Assembly: GCF_018918265.1 (NCBI RefSeq)
Contig: NZ_JAHLQC010000019.1
Span: 1-64,000, forward strand
Reading direction: 5' to 3'
DNA from: Falcatimonas sp. MSJ-15
Lineage (GTDB): Bacteria; Bacillota; Clostridia; Lachnospirales; Lachnospiraceae
Length of the DNA: 64,000 nucleotides
The position numbers were made by a program, and so were the translations under genes. Below are positions 28,442 to 36,867 of this stretch, piece by piece. Numbering within the stretch: the stretch's first letter is position 1; every line of letters begins with the position of its first letter. A model generated the notes under the pieces. It saw only the letters and a program-made list of their open reading frames with translations, had not been told where the DNA came from and ran no database searches.

Positions 28442-29104
28442 ATGAGACAATCAGTAATGTCAAAAATGTCAGATAAGATGTATCTGGCGGTTGTTATCAG
28501 TGCATTTATCGCAGTAATAGCAGGATTTATGCCTGATTATCAGAAGTCGTGGTATGCTAAGGAGAGACTTTGTAGTTATGATGAATATGCACATTATAAT
28601 GGATATCCTGGAACAGAAGATTATCCAACTGCTTCAACCCGCAGCGAGATGAAAGAGCTTAAGACATTTGTAATTGAAGCAGATGCAAAAGATATTAAAG
28701 CTACCGGTCTGTATGTTACATTTAACGATATGAAACTTAGCAAATCAAAAGGACTTAAAATGTTTCGTAATCTTGATGATGGCGGAGCAGGACAGTTCTA
28801 TATTGTAAAAACTGATAGTGGAGAGAGTATATTTGTACTTCTTGATGATGATACGATTACTCTTCCTAAGAGTGGTAAAGTAAGACTTCCAATTGGCAGT
28901 ATTACAGATAAAAAGTATAATTCTATGATGGAATATTATGATGAAGTTGGAAGCGACAATGTAAAATGGTATGTTGATGCTGCAACAGACTGGAGAGAGA
29001 GTATTACAGCAAAATATGTAGAAAGACAAAGATATCTTATAGGTTTTTTAACATTCTGTATATCTGGTGTTGTGATATATATAATATTAAAAAAGATTAA
29101 ATAG
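28442..29104 (+). CDS. conserved-looking bitopic membrane protein, function unknown
   Basis: I do not recognise this 220-residue protein. It has a membrane helix near each end (about 13-30 and 198-216) enclosing an extracytoplasmic domain of about 165 residues, which is rich in acidic residues and contains a beta-strand-like core (YIVKTDSGESIFVLLDDDTI). AGGAGAG precedes the ATG. It has no obvious operon partner; upstream is the repeat-rich gap and downstream a Nudix gene 140 bases away. Confidence 0.7.
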   Translation: MRQSVMSKMSDKMYLAVVISAFIAVIAGFMPDYQKSWYAKERLCSYDEYAHYNGYPGTEDYPTASTRSEMKELKTFVIEADAKDIKATGLYVTFNDMKLSKSKGLKMFRNLDDGGAGQFYIVKTDSGESIFVLLDDDTITLPKSGKVRLPIGSITDKKYNSMMEYYDEVGSDNVKWYVDAATDWRESITAKYVERQRYLIGFLTFCISGVVIYIILKKIK

Positions 29105-29241
29105 AATTCGATTAATTAAAAAATGTATCAAGTTTTAACTTGATATGTATGTTAAGTAGCATTTGAAAGTTGGATTTTGATTATGACTTCAAGATTAGAA
29201 TTATCAATATGACAAAAATAAGTGAAAAGGATGATATAATA

Positions 29242-30273
29242 ATGAATGAAAAATTGTCATTTACAACATTATGCTATATAGAGAATGATGACAGTTATCT
29301 TATGCTTCATCGTGTAGCAAGAGAGAATGATATTAATAGAGATAAGTGGCTTGGCGTTGGTGGACATTTTGAAAAAGGTGAATCACCTGATGAGTGTGTA
29401 CTAAGAGAAGTCTATGAAGAAACTGGTCTTATACTTACGTCATATAGACTTAGAGGTATAATCACTTTTGTATCAGATGAACAGGATGCAGAATATATGT
29501 TTCTCTATACTGCAGATAGATTCGAGGGTACAATGAATACCTGGTGCGATGAAGGTATACTTGAGTGGTATAAGAAGAGTAGAATAAAAGAACTTAACCT
29601 TTGGGAAGGTGATAGAATCTTTTTTAAACTTCTTGGAGAAAGAGAGGATGTATTCACATTAAAACTTGTATATGAAGGTGATATATTAAAAAAAGCAGTT
29701 CTTGGCAGCGATGAGATGGAGTTGTTTGATATTGTTGATGAAAGTGGAGAACCAACAGGTAAGATAAGAGAACGTTCACTTGTTCATGCTTATGGTGATC
29801 TGCACAGAACAGCACATATATGGATTGTGAATAAAACAGATAATGGTAAATACAAAGTGCTATTACAAAAGAGAAGTAAAGATAAAGACTCGTATCCTGG
29901 CAATTATGATATCTCATCAGCAGGACATATTAAGGCTGGATATAGCTATGATGAATCTGCGATAAGAGAATTACAAGAAGAACTCGGAATTGAAGCCAAA
30001 GTTACAGAACTTAAGAGGGTAGGTCTATCAAGAATTAAGTGTAAGTCAGTATTCTATGGTAAAGACTTCATAGATAATGAAGTGAGTATGGTATACATAT
30101 ATGACAAAATGGTAGATGAGAGTAAGCTTGTATTACAGGCATCTGAAGTTGAATCAGTTAAATGGATTGATTATGAGGAATGTCTTAGTGAACTTAAGAA
30201 TGGTAAAAAAGGCTATTGCGTGAGAATGGAAGAATTCTTAATGATAGGACGATATCTTGGAATTGTAGATTAA
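29242..30273 (+). CDS. tandem Nudix protein (MutT-like plus IPP isomerase-like)
   Basis: This 343-residue protein contains two different Nudix domains. The first (about 1-155) has GHFEKGESPDECVLREVYEETGL (about residues 40-62), the MutT/YvcI-type box. The second (about 160-343) begins ELFDIVDESGEPTGKIRER and has GHIKAGYSYDESAIRELQEELGI, the layout of the IPP isomerase-like/YfcD group. I start at ATG 29242, with AAAGG 11 bases upstream. The reactions are not known; the first domain may clean oxidised nucleotides. Confidence 0.9.
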   Translation: MNEKLSFTTLCYIENDDSYLMLHRVARENDINRDKWLGVGGHFEKGESPDECVLREVYEETGLILTSYRLRGIITFVSDEQDAEYMFLYTADRFEGTMNTWCDEGILEWYKKSRIKELNLWEGDRIFFKLLGEREDVFTLKLVYEGDILKKAVLGSDEMELFDIVDESGEPTGKIRERSLVHAYGDLHRTAHIWIVNKTDNGKYKVLLQKRSKDKDSYPGNYDISSAGHIKAGYSYDESAIRELQEELGIEAKVTELKRVGLSRIKCKSVFYGKDFIDNEVSMVYIYDKMVDESKLVLQASEVESVKWIDYEECLSELKNGKKGYCVRMEEFLMIGRYLGIVD

Positions 30274-30315
30274 AAAATAAAATTCAAAGCTGTAAAGATA
30301 AGGAGATACTTTTTT

Positions 30316-30798
30316 ATGGGAATGAAATTTGATGAAAGTCTTAAGGCTTGTCAGAATATTGAAGGTTGGAAATTTGTGACAAGTTTTTCAGTCGGAGGAT
30401 TTGAATGGTTGGGATTCTCAAAAGAAAGACCAAACAAAATGATTATTATTTCTTCTCAAAAAACTACTATATTAGATTGTAATAGTGGAGAATTAGAAAA
30501 TTGTTCCATTGATTATGATGAAGATGAGCTTATTGCAATTTGCGACCAATTACCAAATGAGAATATTTTAATATCAGGAGAATATGGTGGAACATTACCT
30601 AAGATAACTAATAATGGCGAAAGGGTTTTTATTCAAGAAAACGATGAGCATATTATGACTATAACTTTCATTCTTAATAATAACAGAGAGATAAAAATTT
30701 ATGAAAATTATAGAGCATACACTTGTGGTTTTAGCTATGATGGAAAATATTTTGTTATTGCAAACGACGGTGGTATTATTGTTATAAAACGGTGTTGA
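30316..30798 (+). CDS. hypothetical protein, unknown function
   Basis: I do not recognise this 160-residue soluble protein. It is rich in beta-strand-like stretches and Asn/Glu/Ile, with short repeats resembling blades (GWKFVTSFSVGGFEW, GYDGKYFVIANDGGIIVI-type C-terminus). It uses CAA for glutamine and a generally different codon style from its neighbours, which mostly use CAG. It sits next to an XRE regulator remnant. Both facts suggest acquired DNA. AAGGAGA precedes the ATG. Confidence 0.65.
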   Translation: MGMKFDESLKACQNIEGWKFVTSFSVGGFEWLGFSKERPNKMIIISSQKTTILDCNSGELENCSIDYDEDELIAICDQLPNENILISGEYGGTLPKITNNGERVFIQENDEHIMTITFILNNNREIKIYENYRAYTCGFSYDGKYFVIANDGGIIVIKRC

Positions 30799-30850
30799 TG
30801 ATGCATTGCTTTGGTTTAGCAGAGATAACATAACAGCAAGTAAGATATAT

Positions 30851-30888
30851 AAGAAAGCGATAATGATATTATTCATTATCGCTTTCTC
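30851..30888 (-). terminator. terminator at the end of the glutamine transporter operon
   Basis: AGAAAGCGATAATGA pairs with TCATTATCGCTTTCT; on the minus strand it is followed by TTATATATC. It may also serve the convergent hypothetical gene. Confidence 0.7.
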
Positions 30889-30961
30889 CATGTTTATCAT
30901 CCTCGTCAACATCTATAATTAAATCGTTTGGTATACAATTTAGTGTTTTACATATTTCAAT
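30869..30961 (-). pseudogene. C-terminal remnant of an XRE-type (Cro/CI) regulator
   Basis: Thirty codons between two stops read ICKTLNCIPNDLIIDVDEDD and more. The ICKTLNCIPNDL segment is the typical last helix of small Cro/CI-family helix-turn-helix regulators. The frame is cut by TAG right where glnQ ends, so the DNA-binding part is lost. It overlaps the terminator hairpin. The remnant suggests a deletion or insertion boundary at the 3' end of glnQ. Confidence 0.6.
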
Positions 30962-30969
30962 CTAATATA

Positions 30970-31692
30970 TTATAATACTTTTCCAAGGAAGTTAATCGTT
31001 CTCTCATTCTTAGGATGTTCAAATATATCTTCTGGAGTACCTTCTTCGACGATTACTCCACCGTCCATGAAGATTACTCTATCAGCAACTTCTTTTGCAA
31101 AACCCATCTCATGTGTTACAACGACCATTGTAAGACCTTCATGAGCAAGCTGCTTCATAACATCAAGAACTTCTTTTACCATCTCAGGATCAAGAGCTGA
31201 TGTAGGTTCATCAAAGAGAATTACTTCAGGTGATAGTGCTAGTGAACGTGCGATAGCAACACGCTGTTTTTGACCACCTGAGAGCTGTGCAGGATAAGAA
31301 TTAGCTTTGCTGTCAACACCAACACGTTTTAAAAGAGACATTGCAAGCTTGTCGGCTTCCTCTTTAGTCATGAGCTTATGCTTAACTGGTGCAAGTGTTA
31401 TATTCTCAAGTATTGTAAGATGTGGAAACAGATTAAAGTGCTGAAATACCATACTTACTTTTCTTCTTAATGCATTAATATCTGTCTTAGGATCACAGAT
31501 ATTAATGCCATCAATGGTGATGTCTCCTTTGGTAGGCTCGTCAAGTCTGTTAAGACATCTGAGAAATGTACTTTTACCAGAGCCTGAAGGTCCGATAATT
31601 ACGACACATTCTCCTTTTTCTATATGTTCATCTATTCCTTTTAATACTTCTAATTTGTTAAAGTATTTATGAAGATTATTAACGTATATCAC
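30970..31692 (-). CDS. glnQ: polar amino acid ABC transporter ATPase (GlnQ-type)
   Basis: This 240-residue ATPase energises uptake of glutamine or a related polar amino acid. Walker A is GPSGSGKST (34-42), the signature is LSGGQKQR (about 138), and Walker B is [13 protein letters not shown]. It starts at GTG with AGGAG upstream and overlaps the fused receptor-permease gene by 14 bases. The two genes make a complete importer because the binding protein and permease are in one chain. Confidence 0.94.
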   Translation of the reverse strand: MIYVNNLHKYFNKLEVLKGIDEHIEKGECVVIIGPSGSGKSTFLRCLNRLDEPTKGDITIDGINICDPKTDINALRRKVSMVFQHFNLFPHLTILENITLAPVKHKLMTKEEADKLAMSLLKRVGVDSKANSYPAQLSGGQKQRVAIARSLALSPEVILFDEPTSALDPEMVKEVLDVMKQLAHEGLTMVVVTHEMGFAKEVADRVIFMDGGVIVEEGTPEDIFEHPKNERTINFLGKVL

Positions 31693-33181
31693 TTCTTCTT
31701 AATCTCCTTTCAAATATGGCAAGACACTTTGTAAGTATCTTTACGATTAGGTAATATATAATAGCTATTGCTAAAAGAGGCAGGAATGTCTCATATGTTC
31801 TTGATATAATGAAATCAGAAGCCTTTGTAAGATCTGCTATTGCAACATAACCTACAATTGCAGTTTCTTTTATAAGAGTAATGAATTCATTGCCAAGAGC
31901 AGGAAGAATATTCTTAATAGCCTGTGGAATAATAATGTACTTCATTGTCTCAAAATATGAGAATCCAAGTGAACGTCCACCTTCCATCTGTCCTTTATCA
32001 ACAGCTGTGATACCGGCTCTTATAATCTCAGAAACATAAGCACCACTGTTAATGCCAAAAGTTACGACAGCAGCAACAGTTCCGAGTTTGCTTTGGAATA
32101 TAACCATATACATAATAAGAAGCTGAACAACTGCAGGAGTACCACGAATTATATCAATATAGATACCAGCAATTACTGATGCAACAGTATTCTTTCCATG
32201 TCTATCTTTGCTAAGTCTCATAAATGCAACTATGAATCCAAGAATAACACCAAGAATAACTGCGAGGAATGATATATATAATGTTACCCAAAGACCATTT
32301 AAAAGTCTTATATATCCATTAGTGTCGACGAATACGAATTTACATTTATTAATAAAATCAACGAATACATTACCTGTTTTTTCATAAGTCTTTGTAGTAG
32401 ATTCATTATTAATATATTTATCAACAAGTTCATCATAAGTTCCATTTTCTTTAACTGTTTCAAGACCTTTGTTAATAGCATCAAGAAGTTCGCTATTACC
32501 TTTTGCTACAGCAATTGCATATTCTTCTTCAGAAGTATCATTAAAACATGTAAGTTTTGATTCATTAGCAGCAACAATCTTTTTAGCTGGGCTTGAGTCG
32601 ATTACTACAGCGTCAACACCGCCATTTAGAAGTTCGACAGTAGCATCAGAAGCTTTTTTGAATTGTTTTACTACTGTATTTTTATCTGTAATAATCTCGT
32701 TGGTATCACTTGGTGTAACGATAAGGTCACCTGTTGTTCCTTCCTGAACAGCGACTTTTTTACCATTAAGATCATCAAGACTTGTGATATCACTTCCGAT
32801 TGGAACTATTATACACTGTGTTGCAGTATAGTATGGAGTAGAGAAATCAACTGACTGTTTTCTCTCATCAGTGATAGTCATACCTGCAATTGTAACGTCT
32901 ATTCCACCTGTAGTAAGTGAACCTATTAATGATTTGAATTCCATATTAACAACTTCGCAATCATAACCGGCTTCACTAAGAATTGCCTTAATAAGTCCAA
33001 TATCAAATCCATCACATTCGCCATCATCATTGATATATTCGAATGGTGCGAATTCAGCATTAGTACCAACTCGTAAGGTCTTTTTGTTTTTGCTGTCTGA
33101 ATTGCTTTTTCCATTGCATCCACATATTAATAGTGAGAATATAGTAAGCAATAAGAGCAGCTTTTTAATAGTTCTTTTCAA
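31679..33181 (-). CDS. fused substrate-binding/permease protein of amino acid ABC importer
   Basis: This 500-residue protein joins a lipoprotein-type solute-binding domain to a membrane permease, like GlnP of lactic acid bacteria. The N-terminus is a lipoprotein signal ([15 protein letters not shown], lipobox LLIC). The SBP_bac_3 domain covers about 35-265 ([40 protein letters not shown]). The permease covers about 275-500, with the EAA-like loop [23 protein letters not shown] start at TTG (giving [12 protein letters not shown]) because AGGAGAG lies before it; the longer frame adds 23 unlikely residues. The substrate is probably glutamine or a similar amino acid. Confidence 0.93.
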   Translation of the reverse strand: MKRTIKKLLLLLTIFSLLICGCNGKSNSDSKNKKTLRVGTNAEFAPFEYINDDGECDGFDIGLIKAILSEAGYDCEVVNMEFKSLIGSLTTGGIDVTIAGMTITDERKQSVDFSTPYYTATQCIIVPIGSDITSLDDLNGKKVAVQEGTTGDLIVTPSDTNEIITDKNTVVKQFKKASDATVELLNGGVDAVVIDSSPAKKIVAANESKLTCFNDTSEEEYAIAVAKGNSELLDAINKGLETVKENGTYDELVDKYINNESTTKTYEKTGNVFVDFINKCKFVFVDTNGYIRLLNGLWVTLYISFLAVILGVILGFIVAFMRLSKDRHGKNTVASVIAGIYIDIIRGTPAVVQLLIMYMVIFQSKLGTVAAVVTFGINSGAYVSEIIRAGITAVDKGQMEGGRSLGFSYFETMKYIIIPQAIKNILPALGNEFITLIKETAIVGYVAIADLTKASDFIISRTYETFLPLLAIAIIYYLIVKILTKCLAIFERRLRRSDIR

Positions 33182-33367
33182 TCTAATCTTCTCTCCTTTT
33201 ATGAATTTAGAATTTTTGGATAATGAGAGATAGTTACTTTTAGAAAGCATAATTCTTCATTATCGGAGTCACAACTTTATTCATTATAAGGTATGAATAT
33301 TAATTTAGCAATATAAAAATGTATAAGTACTTAAGAAAATGAATAAAAACAACAAAAAAGCATAATA

Positions 33368-33402
33368 TGCATTATTAAATGAATTTATGTTGTAATAATG
33401 CA
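33368..33402 (-). terminator. possible terminator of the araC-type gene
   Basis: TGCATTATTA pairs with TAATAATGCA 33 bases past the AraC-type gene's stop; on the minus strand a T-run (CTTTTTTG) comes about eight bases after the stem. Confidence 0.4.
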
Positions 33403-33434
33403 TAAAAATATAATTGTCTGGCATATTTAGACGA

Positions 33435-34349
33435 TTATGAATTAGAAGTCCATCGGCCAGGTGAGATTCCTGTAGCTTTTTTAAAAGCTCGATTAAAGTG
33501 ATATTCATCACAAAAGCCTGTTTTTAGTGCAATCTCATTGAGTTTTGAAGTTCCATTTATAAGTAGGATCTTAGCTTCGTTAATTCTAACTGTATTAAGA
33601 TAAGTGAAGATTGTCATATCAGTCTGTGCTTTAAAGATACGATTAAGGTAGTCAAAGTTCATACCGATTTTAGAAGCAATATAACTGCCTGTAAGTTTAT
33701 TCATGTATTCTTTATGAATAATAGTGAGGATACTATCGACTTTTGTAGCGTTTCTTGATATTTTTGTATCATAAGTCTGTTGATTAAGTGCAAGCTTGCT
33801 ATAATATGAGGATATAAGTGTCAGAACTTTTATTACATCACATGAGCATATTGTCTTATAATATTCATATTTTTCAATAGAATTGCTATATGCATCAGAT
33901 AGATTAAGTTCAATAGTTCTTACTGTTGCAATATCCTGTATATATATGTCACGAGGAATAAGAAGTCTTGCCTTGTCATACAGCTCATGATTCAATGGGC
34001 TTAGGCTATGTGACAGGTTCTGATTATCAATAATCATCTGTTGGACGTCACATATTCTCTTGCAATCGAATTCAGTAAAATTATTAACCGGCATATATAT
34101 ACGAAAAAAAGTACAGTCTGTTAAAGCATTTATTTTGTAATTATGATCTGGCAGGAGAAAAAGAACGTACCCCTTGCATAGATGGAACTTAAAATCGTTT
34201 TCGTATAAATCAAGCTCACCATGCGTTATGAAATACATAATATAGTCATTAGATGTCGTTTTAAAACTAAGTTCATCAGATAATGACATATCAGTCTTAT
34301 CAACAAGGCTTATATAGAGCATGTGTGATGGTTTGTAGCATAAAAACAT
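33435..34349 (-). CDS. AraC family transcriptional regulator
   Basis: This 304-residue regulator has an N-terminal cupin-like effector domain (about 20-130, with ITHGELDLYENDF and CKGYVLFLLPDHNY) and a C-terminal AraC DNA-binding domain (about 205-300) with two helix-turn-helix units, ending FCDEYHFNRAFKKATGISPGRW. AGGAGGT precedes the ATG. It is divergent from an aldo/keto reductase gene, across 358 bases holding four 20-bp direct repeats. It may control that gene or sugar uptake, which is inference. Confidence 0.92.
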   Translation of the reverse strand: MFLCYKPSHMLYISLVDKTDMSLSDELSFKTTSNDYIMYFITHGELDLYENDFKFHLCKGYVLFLLPDHNYKINALTDCTFFRIYMPVNNFTEFDCKRICDVQQMIIDNQNLSHSLSPLNHELYDKARLLIPRDIYIQDIATVRTIELNLSDAYSNSIEKYEYYKTICSCDVIKVLTLISSYYSKLALNQQTYDTKISRNATKVDSILTIIHKEYMNKLTGSYIASKIGMNFDYLNRIFKAQTDMTIFTYLNTVRINEAKILLINGTSKLNEIALKTGFCDEYHFNRAFKKATGISPGRWTSNS

Positions 34350-34480
34350 TCTGTTGTAATACCTCCTTTATTTGCTATGATTAAGTGGTTTAATAATATC
34401 TTTTTAATAATTGTGTATGTATCTGTTTGAGATTTGAACAGGATATATTGATTACTATAATCAGTATAACTTTGAGATGT

Positions 34481-34560
34481 AGAAATGTAAAGTATAAAGC
34501 AGAAATGTAAAATATAAAACAAAAAAGTAAAATATAAAACTGAAATGTAAAAAACAGGTA
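34481..34560. repeat. four 20-bp direct repeats in the araC-AKR intergenic region
   Basis: Consecutive units start at 34481, 34501, 34521 and 34541 with consensus AGAAATGTAAAATATAAAAC; the last is divergent in its second half. The period is exactly 20 bp, two helical turns. The rest of the 358-bp gap is AT-rich. Confidence 0.88.
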
Positions 34561-34597
34561 GCTATTATACAAAAATATATCGTGATTAGGTATTTTA

Positions 34598-34626
34598 TTA
34601 TCAGGTATAAACAGATAGAATATAAT
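34598..34626 (+). promoter_or_regulatory. promoter of aldo/keto reductase gene
   Basis: TTATCA, 17 bases and a perfect TATAAT (34621-34626), 38 bases downstream of the 20-bp repeat cluster. Confidence 0.6.
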
Positions 34627-34707
34627 AGTATTTTATAGATGGTTGCATGTATAGACATATTGCAATCAATTACAATTAAAAAATAATATTACAGGGAGGA
34701 TGTTAAT

Positions 34708-35706
34708 ATGTATAGTGCTAACGAGAATCGATATGAGAGAATGGAATATAACAGATGTGGGGCGAGTGGACTTTTCCTGCCAAAGGTATCACTTGGTTTG
34801 TGGCATAATTTTGGCAGTGTTGATAACTTTGAGAATATGAGACAGATGTGTAAGACTGCTTTTGATAATGGTATAACACATTTTGATCTTGCTAATAATT
34901 ATGGACCAGTATATGGTTCTGCAGAAGAGAATTTCGGAAAAATTCTAAAAAAGGATCTTGGAAGTTACAGAGATGAACTTGTTATATCAACAAAAGCAGG
35001 TTTTGATATGTGGCCGGGACCTTATGGTAACTTTGGTTCAAGAAAATATCTTATTGCAAGCCTTGACCAGAGTCTTAAGAGAATGGGACTTGAATATGTT
35101 GATATATTCTATCATCACAGACCAGATCCTGATACACCACTTTTTGAGACTATGCAGGCATTAGATTCAATAGTAAAAAGTGGAAAGGCTCTCTATGTAG
35201 GTATATCTAATTATAATAAAGAACAGACTAAGGAAGCTATGGCTATTCTTAAGGAACTTAAGACACCATTCATTATTAATCAAAGAAGATATTCAATTCT
35301 TGACAGACATATTGAAGAAGATGGACTTAAATCTTTTGCTCACGATAATGGTTGTGGAATAATAGCTTTTTGTCCGCTTGAACAGGGATTACTTACAGAT
35401 AAATATCTTAATGGAATTCCACAGGATAGCCGAGTAAGAAGAGATGGAAGATTCTTAAAAGAGAGTGATATTACAGAAGAGAAAGTTGCAAAATTAAAAG
35501 CACTTAATGAAATAGCATCTAAGAGAGGACAGACTCTTGCACAGATGGCTCTTTCATGGATTCTTAAAGATGATGAAGTTACAAGTGTTCTTATTGGAGC
35601 ATCAAGACCATCACAGATAGAAGAGAATATAAAACTTCTTGGACATACTTCTTTTACAGAAGAAGAATTAAAACTTATTGATGATATTACATATAATAGA
35701 ATATAG
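34708..35706 (+). CDS. aldo/keto reductase, YghZ-like
   Basis: This NADPH-dependent carbonyl reductase has 332 residues and a TIM-barrel fold. The family blocks are FDLANNYGPVYGSAEENFG (catalytic Tyr region), STKAGFDMWPGPYG (catalytic Lys), YHHRPDPDTP (catalytic His) and the C-terminal cofactor segment VLIGASRPSQIEEN. It is closest in style to YghZ/L-glyceraldehyde-3-phosphate reductase and Kv-beta-like members. GGGAGGATG lies upstream of the ATG. It is divergent from an AraC regulator. Confidence 0.93.
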   Translation: MYSANENRYERMEYNRCGASGLFLPKVSLGLWHNFGSVDNFENMRQMCKTAFDNGITHFDLANNYGPVYGSAEENFGKILKKDLGSYRDELVISTKAGFDMWPGPYGNFGSRKYLIASLDQSLKRMGLEYVDIFYHHRPDPDTPLFETMQALDSIVKSGKALYVGISNYNKEQTKEAMAILKELKTPFIINQRRYSILDRHIEEDGLKSFAHDNGCGIIAFCPLEQGLLTDKYLNGIPQDSRVRRDGRFLKESDITEEKVAKLKALNEIASKRGQTLAQMALSWILKDDEVTSVLIGASRPSQIEENIKLLGHTSFTEEELKLIDDITYNRI

Positions 35707-35853
35707 TTAATTATTGCTGTAAAATATCATATAAAATATGTCGAAGAAAATAAAGATGATATAAAACTAATATAGAGTGTTTTTCTATGAAAGAATAGAA
35801 GAAAGCGATTTGGACACTGATTCACATTTTGTTTTTAGTAAGGAGGAATGGGT

Positions 35854-36450
35854 ATGAATGTGTCTGGAATAAATACTATTAGTACAATATATGGATATGA
35901 TGCAGCTAAGAATAAAAAATCAGATGACAAAGGCGTAAAATCGCTATTACAGACATCGAAAGATAACAAAAATGAAACGTATATAGAAGATACAAAAGAT
36001 ACTGCCAATCAGGAAATATATACGAATGTTACATATAATAATCAGGCTAAAGAATTATTTACAGCAGATACACAAGCAATGTATCAGTTTATCAATAATC
36101 TGCTTACAACAGATGAAGATAACAATAAGAATACTGATGATTATTCGAAAGTACTTAAGATAGCAAGAAGAATAGCAAGAGGTGATAAAGTTCCAGCTTA
36201 TGACGAGAAGAAGCTTATGGAATATAGCATGGATCTTTATCAGATGGCAAAATCTTCAGCTATGCTTCATGCGAACAAGAAACATAAAAAGTACAAATCA
36301 TTATATAAAGATGAAGATAAAAAACATGATATTGAGAAGATGATTAGGGTAATATCCGAAGACGATAGTACAAGCAAACAGGTTAAAATCTCAATACCCG
36401 CTGATACAGGCAACATCGGTGAAACTCCCGAGAGTGAAATATGTGAGTGA
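35854..36450 (+). CDS. hypothetical soluble protein, unknown function
   Basis: This 198-residue protein has no membrane segment or signal peptide. The N-terminus (MNVSGINTISTIYGYD) is followed by a long Lys/Asp/Asn-rich, probably disordered stretch. A helical core follows (about 88-150; IARRIARGDKVPAYDEKKLMEYSMDLYQMAKS), then a charged tail. I recall similar DKVP-x-DEKKLM cores in unnamed Lachnospiraceae proteins but cannot assign a role. I start at the second ATG because AAGGAGG sits right against the first. Confidence 0.7.
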   Translation: MNVSGINTISTIYGYDAAKNKKSDDKGVKSLLQTSKDNKNETYIEDTKDTANQEIYTNVTYNNQAKELFTADTQAMYQFINNLLTTDEDNNKNTDDYSKVLKIARRIARGDKVPAYDEKKLMEYSMDLYQMAKSSAMLHANKKHKKYKSLYKDEDKKHDIEKMIRVISEDDSTSKQVKISIPADTGNIGETPESEICE

Positions 36451-36527
36451 TAAAGCAGTATATAATGTAAATTTGTCTGTATAATGTGAGCATAATGTGA
36501 ACTTTTATAAAAAAATAAAATTTGTAC

Positions 36528-36556
36528 TTGCAAAATTGCAAAGCAAAGGATATAAT
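36528..36556 (+). promoter_or_regulatory. promoter of the riboswitch transcript
   Basis: TTGCAA (36528-36533), 17 bases and a perfect TATAAT (36551-36556) put the transcript start at about 36563, exactly at the 5' strand of aptamer helix P1. Confidence 0.8.
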
Positions 36557-36562
36557 AGCTTC

Positions 36563-36625
36563 TGCAAATAAGTTCATAATATGGATGAACGTTTCTACCA
36601 ACTACCGTAAATAGTTGACTTGCAT
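36563..36625 (+). promoter_or_regulatory. purine riboswitch aptamer, guanine-type
   Basis: The aptamer aligns directly with the B. subtilis xpt guanine aptamer. The conserved parts are J1/2 ATAA, P2 GTTCAT/ATGAAC, L2 AATATGG, J2/3 GTTTCTACC, P3 CAACTA/TAGTTG with L3 CCGTAAA, and J3/1 AC. The base equivalent to position 74 is C, which selects guanine or hypoxanthine over adenine. P1 is short with a one-base bulge (TGCAAA with TTGCA), as in easily invaded switches. P2 is six rather than seven base pairs. Confidence 0.93.
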
Positions 36626-36691
36626 AATATATTTATTTAAAATCAAAGAGTAAATATATATTGGAAGTCAGCTATGCATGGTAGTTTTTTT
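36600..36691 (+). terminator. riboswitch expression platform terminator
   Basis: AACTACCGT (36600-36608) pairs with the GCATGGTAGTT side (36676-36686) and ATAGTTGACTT (36611-36621) with AAGTCAGCTAT (36665-36675). AATATATTTA pairs with TAAATATATATT above them, and seven T residues follow (36685-36691). The 5' half is made of both strands of aptamer P3, J3/1 and the 3' strand of P1, so terminator and aptamer cannot coexist. I see no alternative terminator that could form beside the intact aptamer. Confidence 0.85.
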
Positions 36692-36867
36692 GTCGTTAAA
36701 TATAAGTTGAATACATATATGTAGACTGCACTACATATTAAGAATAGATATTTATTGACGAATAATTAGAATGTAAGCAGCAAAAGTTCTTAAAAGATTT
36801 GGAAACTATTAGTTAATATATGTGAAGTAGAATCTTAGAGAACATTAAGTGGAAGGAGACACGGGAT

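Larger units (their letters stand above)
36451..36867. other. 417-bp leader region of the FAD oxidoreductase gene
   Basis: The first 75 bases after the hypothetical gene are AT-rich. The promoter, purine aptamer and terminator (36528-36691) follow. A further 176 bases without recognisable features lead to the gene. Confidence 0.8.
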
